From Sweltsa coloradensis (taxonomy: Eukaryota; Arthropoda; Insecta; Plecoptera; Chloroperlidae), in contig JAMZAV010003255.1 in assembly GCA_024449915.1 (NCBI GenBank), forward strand, positions 1 to 64,000: a DNA stretch of 64,000 bases. Direction: 5' to 3'. Shown one piece after another: positions 37,101 to 42,917 of this stretch (position 1 is its first letter; each line of letters starts with the position of its first letter). The translations under genes were made by a program, and so were the position numbers. The notes below the pieces were generated by a model. The model had not been told where the DNA came from, made no database searches, and saw only the letters and a list, made by a program, of their open reading frames with translations.

Positions 37101-40100
37101 AAAAATATTTCCCGGCAAAGTTTGGATAAATCAGTAACAATTGCCTAAACTCTGCATAATTCAATTAGGTATGTTGAAACTAAGAAACAAAAATACTCCT
37201 AAACCCACCAAATAAGTTGGACATGATTCCATCCGCATACGACGCCAATCAACTTGGCTAATTCGGATTGATTGATTGATTGATTGGATGTTGCTCAAAG
37301 TCTCATATTAATGCATTTTGGCTATTTGAGACCATGAGTGGTGATAGATGAGGATGTAGTCTACTCCTTTCAGAAAAGTATCATCCGAAAGGACGGTGTA
37401 ACCTTGACAGTCATATAGGTTCCTCCACTAACCCGTACTCGGACCCGGAGCTTGCTAGGACGGCTCCAAAGTCACCGTTAATACACATTCCCAATCCAAG
37501 AATTGATAGATTTTAAGTCCATACCAGAAGTTAAAAATAATATGTCATTGTTATTTATTGGGATTCGAACCCGGGACCTTCTGAATGGAAAGCAGGGTTA
37601 CTAACCAGTTCGTAATGTACCTCGTTTTTGTCTTGCAGATAGAACTACAGACAAGTCTGAAGCAATTTCATTCTGGAACGTCGTCAAAGACTATTGAACA
37701 TTTAGTTCAAGTATTAGAAAAGAGTAAGTCTAGTATCTTATTGTAATTTTTTAACATAATATGTTATATACAAGTCGCGCTCACGCGCGGCTGCGCGGGG
37801 AGACGTGGTAGACCTCGTACCAAATGGCGTATGGTTGACGGGAGTCGTTGTTGGAAAACCTCGTGTAACGGAGTCACGAGTGGCAAGGTAGGTGTTGGGC
37901 GAGTTACGGGTATGTCCGAATGTTGGCCCCGTCGGGGCGGTTCCGTGGGGCCCGTTACGGACCCGATCGGACAATTATTACGCCTTTCGTAAAAATCCGG
38001 GACACGGTTTTTCCGTGACGGTTTTCCGCTACATCATTCTCTTGGCCTCGTCCGCGCGGTTCCGTAGAGCCCGAGAAAGACTTGATCGGACGACATTTGG
38101 CAAAGTTACGGACAAAACGGCCAATTTGAGTCTTTTTCAAATTCCGCCGCACTTTTCAAAAAAAAAATTTAAATCAATTTTTAATCTTTCGCCCCGAAGC
38201 AATGCGACCATTTTTGGCCGAGTCGGAATCGAACTTTAAATGAATTAAATTTGAATTTGCTGCCTTAAAGTTCATCGCCCTCATAATGGTTAGGTTACGA
38301 TAAAAACTGTTTTATAAATGTTCAAAATTCAAATCTCCCGCCTAAATAGTTGGCTGAGAAAGCTAAAAAAATCCATGAAAAAGTGTCAATTTTTATAAAT
38401 CAAAAATCGCCCCCCAAAAAATGGTGACAGAGGGCCTTGGTCAGAAACGGTCTTCGAAATTCGGAATCGCGGTTCAATTTCCTAAAGGAAAAGCACCCCC
38501 CACGCCGAGAGTCGAGGATTGCGGCCCCCGTAACAAAAACCGCAACTCGACGGAGGCTTTTCGGAGCCAGATTCGGGGTGACGGTGGCTGATTGAAGCAC
38601 CAAGTCGAATAGGGGAAAGTTCGGTTCCTAGGCAAAGTTCCTAAAAATCACTGCACATCTGTTCACTACATCCCCCCCTGGTTGGGTTATGACAAAAGTA
38701 ATTACAAAATGTTCAGAATTCAAATCTCCCACCTAAAAAGTCACTGCACACATGAGGTTTGTTCTTTTGTCCACCTCAAATTGTGGTAATTACACCTAGG
38801 TGTAAAATACAGAATCAGAAAAGGGGTTAAAAGGTGTAATATTTCACGGATGGACAAAAGAACGATTTTGTTATAATTTGACATCAAATTTTGAGATTAT
38901 GTTGCAAGCTGTCATTTAATATCAATTCGAGCACTTTCAGAAAATATCTCACTCAATAACACAGCTTTGTGCATTTTCAACAATTCTATTCCATATTATT
39001 TTTTTTATTACGTTTTATCTTCTATTTATTAAACAATCGCACATATAACGGGGTTACTTTTGAAATTGGGCGAATTTCCATAGCTACACCTTTTACACCT
39101 CCTCAAGAGGCAGGTGCAAAAAGTGTAAAAGTTGTAATTACCCCCTGGACAAAAGAACATGTCTAAGGAAGAAATACTGTAATTACAGCTGGACAAAAGA
39201 ACGCTTATTTCTTCAAAGGTGCAAAAGGTGTCAAATTTGGTGGAGCAAAAAAACAGACCTCATAGGTCTGTTCTTTTGTCCACCAATTTTTACAACTTTT
39301 GCACTTTTTACACCTTTTGAAGAAATAAGCGTTATTTTGTCCACCTGTAATTACAGTATTTCTTCCAAAGACGTGTTCTTTTGTCCAGGGGGTAATAACA
39401 ACTTTTACACTTTTTGCACCTGCCTCTTAATTGAGGAGGTGTAAAAGGTGTATAGCTATGGAAATTCGCGCATATTTCAAAAGTAACCCCGTTATAATGT
39501 GTGATTGTTCAATAAATAGAAGATAAAACTGGTAATGATAAAATAATATGGAATAGAATTGTAGAAAATGCACAAAGCTGTGTTATTGAGTGAGATATCT
39601 TCTGAAAGTGTTTGAATTGAATGACAGCTGGCAACATAACCTCGAAATTTGCTATCAAATTACAACAAAATCGTTCTTTTGTCCATCCGTGAAATATTAC
39701 GTTATTTTGTCCATCCGTGAAATATTACACCTTTTAACCCCATCTACGGCAGATCTAACGCCTAACGCCACCACATTAAACATACGACGGCGTTAATATT
39801 ACGTTGAAGGCGAAACTTCGTCCTACTGGATGTAGATATTTTAAGTAGCACCTTGAATACCCATCGTACAAATCCTTCAACATTTTATAGGCTTAGTATC
39901 CGAAAGAAAATATTCGAATTTAGTACAGTTACATCTTACCTTCCCCTTTACTTTTAGAGAGGTTCCAACTGTTCGACCGCGAAGCCCGGAGGAAGGGGTT
40001 CGTGTCCAACATGCCCGAGTACAACCTAAGTCAGGTATCGGCGCCCGTCGCCATCTACTACGGTGTAAACGACGCCATTATCAGACCCAAAGTGAGTGAA

Positions 40101-41852
40101 ACTTCTCAGTACCATAATCTATTATAATTTCTAAGAATGTCAGTATGTTTAATTCATACAAAACTTGGTTGATAAGAAGTGTTGTCTTTCGATATGAATT
40201 TTAATATCGATATAATAGTTCGATCGAAAATATCGATTTTTTTATTCGATCAATAATCAATAGAGATGGGTGTGGGGAGAATATTCAATTCCTATATAAA
40301 ACTTTAATTATTCTCATATGTATCAATAAGAACGTATTGACATTTTATTAAAGTGAAAGCTTTGTAGTGATGATCAATTTTCATGATTATCTCTTCACAA
40401 ACACACACTATACACTATGTCTTACACAATAGATTGACGTAAGCTGAGTGAAACAAAAAGCATTTGTAGGTTTTTTTAAACTCGAGAAATTTCTATTAAA
40501 TCTATAAAGCAAAATGAGAGCAATGGCGAGCCAAAACAGGTGGAAAAAATAACCATACTTGAAACAAAGATTAGAAACTGTCATGAATATGCTAATTTTA
40601 CACATATTTAAAAATCGATAATTCAGATAAAAAATATATAGTTTTGTATTATTTAACATCAGGTTCAACGTAGTACCCAACCAATGCACATGTAAGTCGG
40701 AAGCATAATATGCATCGAAAAACTGAAAACTAAAAATAGCACTTATGTCACCACAATTATTATACATCTTTGCTTCTGAATGCTCACATAGGCTAACTAG
40801 CACTACGTTTACCACAGGCTCTAGTCCGGCTTACACTGGGCCGGTTTCATCTAGTCCGAGGTGTATATCAAAAAAACTAAGCCGGCCTACTCTAGCCCAA
40901 TTTCAAACCGAGCTAGCCACAGCCTGCTAGACCTACTAGAACGTCGGTTTTCAACCACTAAATTTACCAAATCAAAATCCAATTATTAAGCTGTAGCTAT
41001 ATTATATTGCCTTATGACTTATTTGCATGGAACGCATCTATTCTCGCCCGATTTGTTCTAGAGCGGCACCTGGATACTCATAATCCTCCTCATCAAGTTG
41101 CAGTGAAGTGTTTATCAGACTGGACTAGTTCGTTTGAAGCGGTCGAACTTTTTCTGCTTCCAGTTGTCATCCGATTGATATGCAATTTTTGGTAAAGCAA
41201 GGATAGCTCTTCTATGCAAAGATTACATAACATTATTGCACATTACGCACAAATAAATTCCAAAATTCACCAATTTTGATGATTTTTGCAAAAATTTTAT
41301 GGTGATTTCATGGTGATTGTTTTATAAAATGTGCCTCTATTTGGAAAACTGTATATACAAGACCATAAGTTATGAGCTAAGTGTGATAGGTAACAATTTG
41401 ATAAAAACTGACTTCAGGAAGAGTTCCAGAAGAAAAAAACAATGGTATCATGCAGACTCTTCCAACATTTAACTCATTAATATACGTACACCTGTGATAA
41501 GTCTTTATGACTTAACATAATAAAATGTGTAATACCCTAAACTATAAGGTTTTTAAGCATATAAGGACATAGTTATTGATTCATAACATAGTCGTAAAAG
41601 TTTGCCCAGTCGGGACAAACTTTTACGACTACTGCTATGAATCAATATTATTATTATTTATTTAATATTATTATTAATACTACTGTATTTTCCGCATTCT
41701 AGGGGATCCTACGGCTGAAAAAAGAGCTACCCAACGTCGTAAAACTTACCCAGGTGGCTGATATAGAGTTCAACCATGCAGATTTCTTGACATCCACGAA
41801 CGTCAGGCGATTGGTTTACTGTGACGTATTTGCTTTATTTAGAATGTACTGA
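12285..41852 (+). CDS. Acid lipase-like gene 1 (alpha/beta hydrolase), 7 exons
   Basis: Gene-level entry. Exons seen: 12285-12483, 30158-30272, 34124-34349, 36923-37084, 37639-37723, 39958-40091 and 41703-41852. Splice phases agree from exon to exon, and joined they follow the order of the lysosomal acid/gastric lipase family (neutral lipid ester hydrolysis; members are usually secreted or lysosomal). Only the N-terminal signal exon was not found, so about 355 residues are visible against roughly 400 usual. The catalytic Asp (GVND) and His (FNHADF) motifs are present. The nucleophile motif GHSMG reads CYCMG. A frameshift in the first visible exon and the Ser-to-Cys change leave open whether this is an active enzyme, a pseudoenzyme or a pseudogene. 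The introns, up to about 17 kb, are filled with transposons. A paralogue starts near 58 kb on the same strand, so this is a tandem lipase cluster. Confidence 0.8.
12560..12800. repeat. Dispersed repeat with internal hairpin (AATTAGTGCTC family)
   Basis: The core GCACTAATTCTGGATTTTTG then CAGCAATTAGTGCTC folds on itself and occurs twice here (about 12578 and 12737), flanked by runs of G or C. The same block is at about 14985-15115 and, inverted, at 21490-21640. Probably a MITE family; outer ends are unclear. It lies just inside the first lipase intron. Confidence 0.5.
12800..14590. other. Lipase 1 intron sequence, no gene recognised
   Basis: Contains a G-rich run near 12840, a GA-rich run near 13090-13120, and otherwise AT-rich sequence without recognisable repeats or coding signal. 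Confidence 0.4.
14985..15115 (+). repeat. Second copy of the AATTAGTGCTC repeat
   Basis: Shares GTTCACGCTACCCC, then GATTCTGAATTTTTGCCAGG and TTAGAATTTGTGCTC, with 12560-12800. Diverged. Confidence 0.45.
15115..15850. other. No gene recognised
   Basis: AT-rich intron sequence without a second copy in the window. Confidence 0.4.
15857..16612 (+). mobile_element. Helentron-like family 1, full-length copy
   Basis: Best-preserved member. 5' end TTGGATGAGCGTAGCAAGCG; 3' end ATTACGCTCATCCAACAACG, then CGGCGGGACTTAAGC and GTTTTCCTAGT. TTGGATGAGCG and CGCTCATCCAA form subterminal inverted repeats; AACGC/GCGTT forms a 5 bp hairpin just before CTAG. The interior is made of diverged tandem units of about 160 bp (CACCTACATGCTTTATCC, CACAGAACCTTAATTT, TTTGAGCGCAATCGA, ATCGCAATTTTACG). 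Subterminal inverted repeats, a 3' hairpin and a central minisatellite are the described features of HINE/DINE-1 non-autonomous Helentrons. Confidence 0.65.
16612..18160. other. No gene recognised; one TATA-like site
   Basis: Mostly AT-rich intron sequence. GGTATAAAAGG at about 17777 is a good TATA match, with CACACGAGAGGTATCACAAC downstream, and could mark a solo LTR or other element promoter, but I could not define element ends. A single TATA match is weak evidence. Confidence 0.3.
18168..18745 (+). mobile_element. Helentron-like family 1, subfamily B
   Basis: 5' ATTGGATGAGCGAAGCGAAG; 3' GCTTATCCATCAACGCGGCG, then CTTAAGCGTTTTCCTAAT. The interior shares the GATTCTGACCAAACGGGTGG and GGTACTACATCACCATAA (reverse) blocks with 6088-6852, but once rather than twice. 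The terminal CTAGT has mutated to CTAAT. Confidence 0.65.
18812..18858 (-). ncRNA. Hammerhead-ribozyme-like motif (left arm)
   Basis: On the minus strand: CTGAAGA (core C3-A9, position 7 is free), a possible stem II AAGAC/GTCTT around AACATGAACATG, then GAAAC and GTAGAC. This order matches the conserved core of the hammerhead ribozymes reported in Penelope-like elements. Stem I is weak by eye and stem III is nearly absent. Activity is untested. Confidence 0.3.
18929..19622 (+). mobile_element. MITE-like insertion with inverted ends
   Basis: It begins AGTTTTTTGATTGGTT and ends AACCAATCAAAAAACT, giving a 16 bp terminal inverted repeat, and it splits the left arm of the surrounding palindrome. 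The interior (AATGCGCGCACTCAGG, GCTGAACGGTTGG, TTATCTTACGATAAAACC, AATTCCCGAAGTT) recurs in the same order at 61190-61785, directly before an exon of the second lipase. No ORF. Confidence 0.65.
20273..20320 (+). ncRNA. Hammerhead-ribozyme-like motif (right arm)
   Basis: Mirror copy of the motif at 18812-18858: CTGAAGA at 20277-20283 and GAAAC at 20309-20313. Here stem II is damaged (AAGAC faces GTATT), so this copy would be weaker. Candidate only. Confidence 0.25.
20392..22000. other. No gene recognised; one dispersed repeat
   Basis: AT-rich intron. 21490-21640 carries an inverted copy of the AATTAGTGCTC repeat (GAGCACTAATTGCTGGC, then AATTTGTGCTCAAG), followed by C-rich tracts near 21705-21735. 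Confidence 0.4.
22037..22637. repeat. Imperfect palindrome, arms about 280-310 bp
   Basis: 22037-22313 is the reverse complement of about 22328-22637 with scattered mismatches and a 30-40 bp insertion near 22515. The centre lies near 22320. Paired blocks include GACATAACCTCACTTTTGG with CCAAAAGTGAGGTTATGTC, and AGAATCGGTTTTCTGGACAT with ATGTCCAGAAAACCGATTCT. No ORF with a known domain. Confidence 0.7.
22778..23150. repeat. Imperfect palindrome, arms about 160-200 bp
   Basis: ACATAAATTCACTTTGCCCT near 22866 pairs with AGGGCAAAGTGAATTTATGT near 22995. TTACAAAAGACTTGT-type outer blocks pair near 22820 and 23110. Centre about 22945. It lies about 150 bp from the previous palindrome. Confidence 0.6.
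23150..23880. other. Repeat fragments, no gene recognised
   Basis: About 23270-23440 holds a minus-strand fragment of Helentron-like family 1 subfamily B (TTATATTAAAACCTTTATTT and the CACTATATTACTATAACCTT block). About 23530-23600 holds a tRNA-like head on the minus strand (GGTTCAAATCC B-box). A run of about 16 C lies at 23742. Confidence 0.4.
23880..24053 (-). mobile_element. Penelope-like element terminal fragment
   Basis: Read on the minus strand it ends GGGCCGCGAAAACCTACAAC, AATCC, then (TA)n. The palindromic PLE at 25.1 kb likewise ends GGCCCTGAAAGCCTAAG, AATCC, then (TA)n. It holds a GACGAAACGTCGG block and an inverted pair (GGGTAAAACYGCGTCGAAAT) around it. This looks like the terminal part of a related PLE with a degenerate hammerhead-like motif. 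Confidence 0.45.
24055..25078. mobile_element. About 1 kb element with inverted ends
   Basis: AGGGAATATTCCACTT at about 24055 and AAGTGGAATATTCCCT at about 25063 form a 16 bp inverted repeat. Inside, TACGTCATAACTGTGTTGA near 24228 faces TCAACACAGTTCTGACGTCA near 24897, so the inversion reaches further in. No transposase ORF. It lies between two Penelope-like terminal sequences. A 65 bp interior block around GTTGAGCGGATGGGCGAGCA (minus strand) recurs at 45195-45260. Confidence 0.5.
25230..25272 (-). ncRNA. Hammerhead-ribozyme-like motif, left PLE arm
   Basis: Minus-strand mirror of 27279-27321 with the same core, stem II and flanks. See that entry. Confidence 0.4.
25359..26279 (-). CDS. Penelope-like RT C-terminus with GIY-YIG endonuclease (left arm)
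   Basis: Encodes about 306 residues. The N-terminal part ([15 protein letters not shown], then [12 protein letters not shown]) matches the end of the RT/thumb region of Penelope-like elements. [15 protein letters not shown] is the usual linker. The endonuclease follows at residues ~125-190: [20 protein letters not shown] is the GIY-YIG core and RVQEH supplies the conserved Arg and Glu-His. The C-terminus is basic. The RT catalytic motifs are missing because the copy is 5'-truncated at the palindrome centre, so the ATG used here is accidental and the ORF cannot mobilise itself. It overlaps its mirror image by 11 bp at the centre. PLE endonucleases nick target DNA to prime reverse transcription. 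Confidence 0.8.
   Translation of the reverse strand: MACMPPCPSQIRSVAYTLATRAKRISDGDHIKAEAKALREALLKNGFPNRLFNKAWNRQPKTTSNETKEEIDPVSYAFLPYVKGSSERIKKLLAAANIKTIFNTDRQIGSLLRTAKDRIPLEGKGVYEVPCGECNQSYIGQTGRKISVRVQEHSRNVTSKVTSSALAQHVEQTGHAINFTDTHCIATIDNFLPREVRERVEIEKRPHNLNKRDDGSCLPSAWKPIIASITVQPVEPDDEARHRSRHPPKKLDKRRKITSQTITDSTVQPSSGPPACNTRSRARTQEYNARTNQGAGVQRPHQSGRV
26269..27192 (+). CDS. Penelope-like RT C-terminus with GIY-YIG endonuclease (right arm)
   Basis: Mirror copy of the left-arm ORF, about 307 residues. It differs only in the first ten or so residues, which lie beyond the point where the arms stop matching. The same domains occur in the same order: RT thumb remnant, LPYVKG linker, GIY-YIG core with YIGQTGR and RVQEH, and a basic tail. 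The absence of stop codons and the apparent identity of the two arms imply recent origin or ongoing gene conversion. It lies within the long first intron of lipase 1. Confidence 0.8.
   Translation: MHATSHHAPAQIRSVAYTLATRAKRISDGDHIKAEAKALREALLKNGFPNRLFNKAWNRQPKTTSNETKEEIDPVSYAFLPYVKGSSERIKKLLAAANIKTIFNTDRQIGSLLRTAKDRIPLEGKGVYEVPCGECNQSYIGQTGRKISVRVQEHSRNVTSKVTSSALAQHVEQTGHAINFTDTHCIATIDNFLPREVRERVEIEKRPHNLNKRDDGSCLPSAWKPIIASITVQPVEPDDEARHRSRHPPKKLDKRRKITSQTITDSTVQPSSGPPACNTRSRARTQEYNARTNQGAGVQRPHQSGRV
27279..27321 (+). ncRNA. Hammerhead-ribozyme-like motif, right PLE arm
   Basis: TCGAC (27279-27283) can pair with GTCGA (27317-27321) as stem I. CTGAAGA (27286-27292) is the first core strand. 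GGAAAGC/GCTTTTC (27294-27300 and 27305-27311) pairs around CACA as a 7 bp stem II with one G-U. GAAAC (27312-27316) is the second core strand. An extra U sits between the core and stem II, and there is almost no stem III. ACGT is self-complementary, so a dimeric form is conceivable. Hammerheads are established in Penelope-like elements; activity here is inferred. Confidence 0.4.
27548..30130 (-). mobile_element. Head-to-tail array of four family 2 Helentron-like units
   Basis: Four units of about 575-680 bp: about 27548-28207, 28208-28775, 28785-29452 and 29453-30130. On the minus strand each begins TTAAACGAGGGAGCG and ends at GGCGTTTCCCTAGT. Units abut directly (CTAGTTAAACGAGGG) at about 28205 and 29452, with a few extra bases at 28778. 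Each unit also contains a 165-190 bp palindrome made of the 3' terminus and its inverted copy, a tRNA-like SINE head with GGGTTC-type B-box, and a block GCTGAAATTTTAAACAGACA. Unit 2 differs in the order of its palindrome blocks. Such abutting units fit rolling-circle replication. Confidence 0.65.
30158..30272 (+). CDS. Lipase 1 exon b: GYDVW block
   Basis: Acceptor ATCTCCAG before 30158, donor GTAAGT after 30272. The reading [19 protein letters not shown] followed by [19 protein letters not shown] is the conserved block after the QHG oxyanion region in acid lipases. It joins the previous exon in phase 1 (Gly codon split) and the next in phase 2 (Thr codon split). No defects are seen. The usual MGN-RGN reads VNFRGN. 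Confidence 0.9.
30440..30700 (+). repeat. RTE-like 3' end / SINE remnant
   Basis: Begins CTAGCTAGCTTACCCGTCGC, then CGTTGCTGCGACTT, carries CCAAGTTTTATGGAGATCGG, and ends ATATAGATAGATAG. This order (ACCCGTCGC start, 'CCAAGTTT...GATCGG' block, short tandem tail) is common in RTE-type non-LTR 3' ends and their SINEs in arthropods, as far as I recall. No coding part remains. Confidence 0.5.
30700..32085. other. Lipase 1 intron, nothing recognised
   Basis: AT-rich sequence. No repeat copy, splice-bounded ORF or RNA gene was identified. Confidence 0.4.
32090..33710 (-). pseudogene. Non-LTR retrotransposon RT remnant, interrupted
   Basis: Minus-strand coding remnant. The 5' part (33710-33340) reads [34 protein letters not shown] and [10 protein letters not shown], which are the palm motifs of an endonuclease-type RT (FADD in place of YADD). 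After a frameshift, [20 protein letters not shown] and [15 protein letters not shown] (33240-33085) give the thumb. The frame then breaks at a MITE and resumes at [19 protein letters not shown] (32505 down), ending in a typical C-terminal stretch near 32100. The 5' half is lost at about 33700, where an inverted-end segment begins. Closely related to the minus-strand element at 48.2-55.15 kb (compare FADDTVLIFSGKTWE). It lies antisense inside the lipase 1 intron. Confidence 0.75.
32517..33075. mobile_element. hAT-type MITE with 8 bp target duplication
   Basis: 559 bp. Ends are CAGGGGCGTAGGAAC and GTTCCTACGCCACTG, a 15 bp terminal inverted repeat with one mismatch. It is flanked on both sides by GGTATCGT (32509-32516 and 33076-33083), the 8 bp duplication expected for hAT. 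Removing it restores the reading frame of the RT remnant (GEAYD / DTHIRPL). Interior is non-coding with G/C homopolymers. A related end is at 8289. Confidence 0.85.
33699..34090. mobile_element. Short element with inverted ends
   Basis: GCTAGATCCCCAGT at about 33699 and ACTGGGGATCTAGC at about 34076 are inverted copies and bound 390 bp. Just inside, GCCATCTTGAATAGGTCAG (33740) recurs as GCCATCTTGAATATGTCAG (34009). It cuts off the 5' side of the RT remnant and ends 33 bp before the next lipase exon. Class unknown. Confidence 0.45.
34124..34349 (+). CDS. Lipase 1 exon c: nucleophile exon with Ser replaced by Cys
   Basis: Acceptor TTTACTAG, donor GTAAGA; in phase with both neighbours. The reading [19 protein letters not shown] starts the conserved WHEMG block. 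The nucleophile elbow follows at 34209-34223: Cys-Tyr-Cys-Met-Gly where the family has Gly-His-Ser-Met-Gly, then another Cys and [19 protein letters not shown]. The nucleophile codon (34215-34217) is TGC, one base away from the TCC used in the paralogue at 63.8 kb. The rest of the exon is well conserved and open. A Cys can act as nucleophile in some alpha/beta hydrolases such as dienelactone hydrolase, but not to my knowledge in this family. Confidence 0.9.
34785..35557 (+). mobile_element. Helentron-like family 1 copy with variant 3' hairpin
   Basis: 5' AATTGGATGAGCGTAGCGAG; 3' ACGCTCATCCAACAACGCGC, then CTGAAAAAGCGTTTGCGAAG, CTTCCTAGT. Three to four tandem internal units of about 160 bp are clear. 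The terminal hairpin differs from the GGCGGGACTTAAGC type and matches the copy at 42918-43538, which defines a subfamily. Confidence 0.65.
35560..36670. other. Lipase 1 intron; possible LTR-like segment
   Basis: No gene recognised. GGTGCCTATATAAGGCAAGG near 35798 is a strong TATA match, and a GTCGTTCGGGACGAAGAGAAG block follows 60 bp downstream. This resembles an LTR-retrotransposon promoter, but no TG...CA ends, tRNA primer site or duplicate was found. A TGACGTCA site lies near 36087. Confidence 0.3.
36672..36864 (+). repeat. Upstream partial duplicate of lipase 1 exon d
   Basis: About 190 bp, nearly identical to 36865-37052: intron end, acceptor CTCGGTTGCAG and the first ~127 bases of exon d (36738-36864). 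It differs by a 9-10 bp indel near 36690. The copy lacks the last part of the exon and any donor. If its acceptor were used with read-through, the frame would stop soon after the junction (TAA near 36897). Confidence 0.85.
36923..37084 (+). CDS. Lipase 1 exon d
   Basis: Acceptor CTCGGTTGCAG, donor GTAAGT, phase 0 at both ends. The reading [16 protein letters not shown], then [20 protein letters not shown] and [14 protein letters not shown] corresponds to the cap-region stretch of acid lipases (the LC...C..LF pattern). This is the complete member of a tandem pair; the upstream partial copy is at 36738-36864. Confidence 0.8.
37210..37620 (-). repeat. tRNA-derived SINE, family S1
   Basis: Minus-strand copy. 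The head near 37555-37610 has GGGTTCGAATCCC, and the body shows CTTCTGGTATGGACTTAA and CTTTGGAGCCGTCCTAGCAA (reverse). It also holds an (ATTG)n run at 37265-37287. It ends about 20 bp before the acceptor of exon e. Confidence 0.65.
37639..37723 (+). CDS. Lipase 1 exon e
   Basis: Acceptor GTCTTGCAG, donor GTAAGT; starts phase 0, ends phase 1. The reading [20 protein letters not shown] then HLVQVLEK matches the family segment around 'PAGTS.K...HY.Q', with HSGTSSK keeping the GTS-K core. Short but unambiguous in context. Confidence 0.8.
37770..38110 (+). repeat. GC-rich island with an internal duplicated block
   Basis: Base composition is far richer in G, C and CpG than the surroundings. A block (CGGTTCCGTGGGGCCCG, then GATCGGAC) at about 37932-37975 recurs diverged at about 38055-38095. 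Open frames here have no recognisable domain. Similar GC-rich text continues weakly to about 38600. Its origin is unknown. Confidence 0.45.
38820..39746. repeat. Large palindrome with a recurring 12-mer
   Basis: The left arm, about 38820-39259, is the reverse complement of about 39263-39746 around a CAT at 39260-39262. The 12-mer GTTCTTTTGTCC, or its complement, falls at 38852, 39147, 39191, 39270, 39331 (one mismatch), 39375, 39673 and 39701 (one mismatch), plus one outside at 38761. The right arm has an extra 28 bp duplicate near 39690-39725. No ORF with a known domain. It resembles a fold-back element. Confidence 0.75.
39958..40091 (+). CDS. Lipase 1 exon f: catalytic Asp exon
   Basis: Acceptor TACTTTTAG, donor GTGAGT; phase 1 start, phase 0 end. 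The reading [19 protein letters not shown] then [20 protein letters not shown] matches the family. The Asp of GVND is the expected catalytic acid, followed by AIIRPK. Confidence 0.9.
40092..41570. other. Lipase 1 last intron, nothing recognised
   Basis: AT-rich sequence with no second copy in the window. No splice-bounded ORF or RNA gene was identified. Confidence 0.4.
41575..41646. repeat. Near-perfect 30 bp hairpin
   Basis: ATTGATTCATAACATAGTCG then TAAAAGTTTG pairs with CAAACTTTTACGACTACTGC then TATGAATCAAT across a short CCCAGTCGGGA loop. It lies 57 bp before the last lipase exon, inside the intron. Confidence 0.75.
41703..41852 (+). CDS. Lipase 1 exon g: catalytic His and C-terminus
   Basis: Acceptor CGCATTCTAG, phase 0, stop TGA at 41850-41852. 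The reading [20 protein letters not shown] then [19 protein letters not shown] and [10 protein letters not shown] matches the acid lipase C-terminus: LPN, and FNHADF with the catalytic His. The final 42 coding bases are the first of three tandem units, so the stop lies at the unit junction. Confidence 0.9.
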   Translation, partial: GILRLKKELPNVVKLTQVADIEFNHADFLTSTNVRRLVYCDVFALFRMY

Positions 41853-41935
41853 TTGGTTTACGATGACGTATTTGCTTTATTTAGAATGTACTGATTGGTT
41901 TACTGTGACATCTTTGTCTTATTTGAAAGGTCCAA
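41810..41935 (+). repeat. Three tandem 42 bp units at the lipase 1 stop codon
   Basis: GATTGGTTTACTGTGACG, then TATTTGCTTTATTTAGAATG, TACT occurs at 41810-41851, with two substitutions at 41852-41893, and diverged at 41894-41935. Unit 1 encodes the last residues ([13 protein letters not shown]). Units 2 and 3 fall in the 3' UTR. 42 is a multiple of three and each unit begins with the sequence that makes the stop. Confidence 0.85.
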
Positions 41936-41939
41936 CTTG

Positions 41940-42915
41940 TCTCGAATGAAATTGGTGCATGCACAAGAAGAATGCTAAGGCCCATTGCTTCAATCACTGA
42001 ATTTGGATGTATTACGGAGTACATTTTATAATTATTTTAATCATGCATTCGGACTACTCTTCATTCGCACTATGCATAATGTGAATATGAAAAAAAATCC
42101 ATACCTGGACTGGGTGGTGTTTTTTTGGTCAACAATTTTTATTCTCTACCCCACTCCTAAATAAATACAATGTCCTACATGTGTATAAACTATACAGGGT
42201 GATTAATAAATTAAATGCAATAAACAATTCATATTATATAAAATATACTTTTATTGACTTTTAACAGGTATTGGTTAAAAAATATATACCTCATATTTTT
42301 CATAAACATTCACAGTTCATCTTTTTAAGCTATTGAGATAAGACCTCATTATAAGACTGTATGTATAAGAAACTGTATCATGCCGTGCGGTTATAATTGC
42401 ACCGTAGAATGAGCACAAGAATGAAATACATAATCATCATAAGATAAATTAAAAAGTAAATATAACTAGACAATGCTTTCGAAATATCACAGTACATACT
42501 TGCTAGAACACAACTCATCTCCTCTTACCTAATTGTAATTTTTAGGAAGAACACAAGTTACATTATCGTGATTGGCATGATCTTTATTCACTTTTCTCAA
42601 TTGTGTTTCTTGATGGAACACAGCCGTGTCTTGCAAATAGCTAATTAAAAAATAGTAATAATATAATGAAATAACTAGATGTTTATAATAATCTCACTTG
42701 TGCAAGCCATTTTGAAACAAATTTTATTTCTAGGCCGCGTTGAATAACATTTTTTTAAATTATGGCTACCCACCGGTTATTAAAAAATAAATTATGGGTT
42801 TTGTTTAAAAGACATTTTGGAATCAAAAAGGCAAGAATTGTCAATAGTTTTATTGATCACGAGCTTCTTAACAATTGAGCAGTGAATTCGTGAAATCTAG
42901 GTGTTTAATAATTCA
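41940..42915. other. Lipase 1 3' flank, no further gene recognised
   Basis: Probable 3' UTR and flank. AATAAA-type sites occur at about 42163. TACAGGGTGATTAATAAATT at 42194 resembles the ACAGGGTG start common at ends of insect repeats, but no partner was found. Confidence 0.4.
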
Positions 42916-42917
42916 TA

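Noticed and set aside
37557..37610. tRNA-like sequences with good B-boxes (also near 1550, 3350, 44800, 46096, 56760)
   Set aside because: Cloverleaf arms do not close and each is joined to a repeated SINE body, so they are SINE heads rather than tRNA genes.
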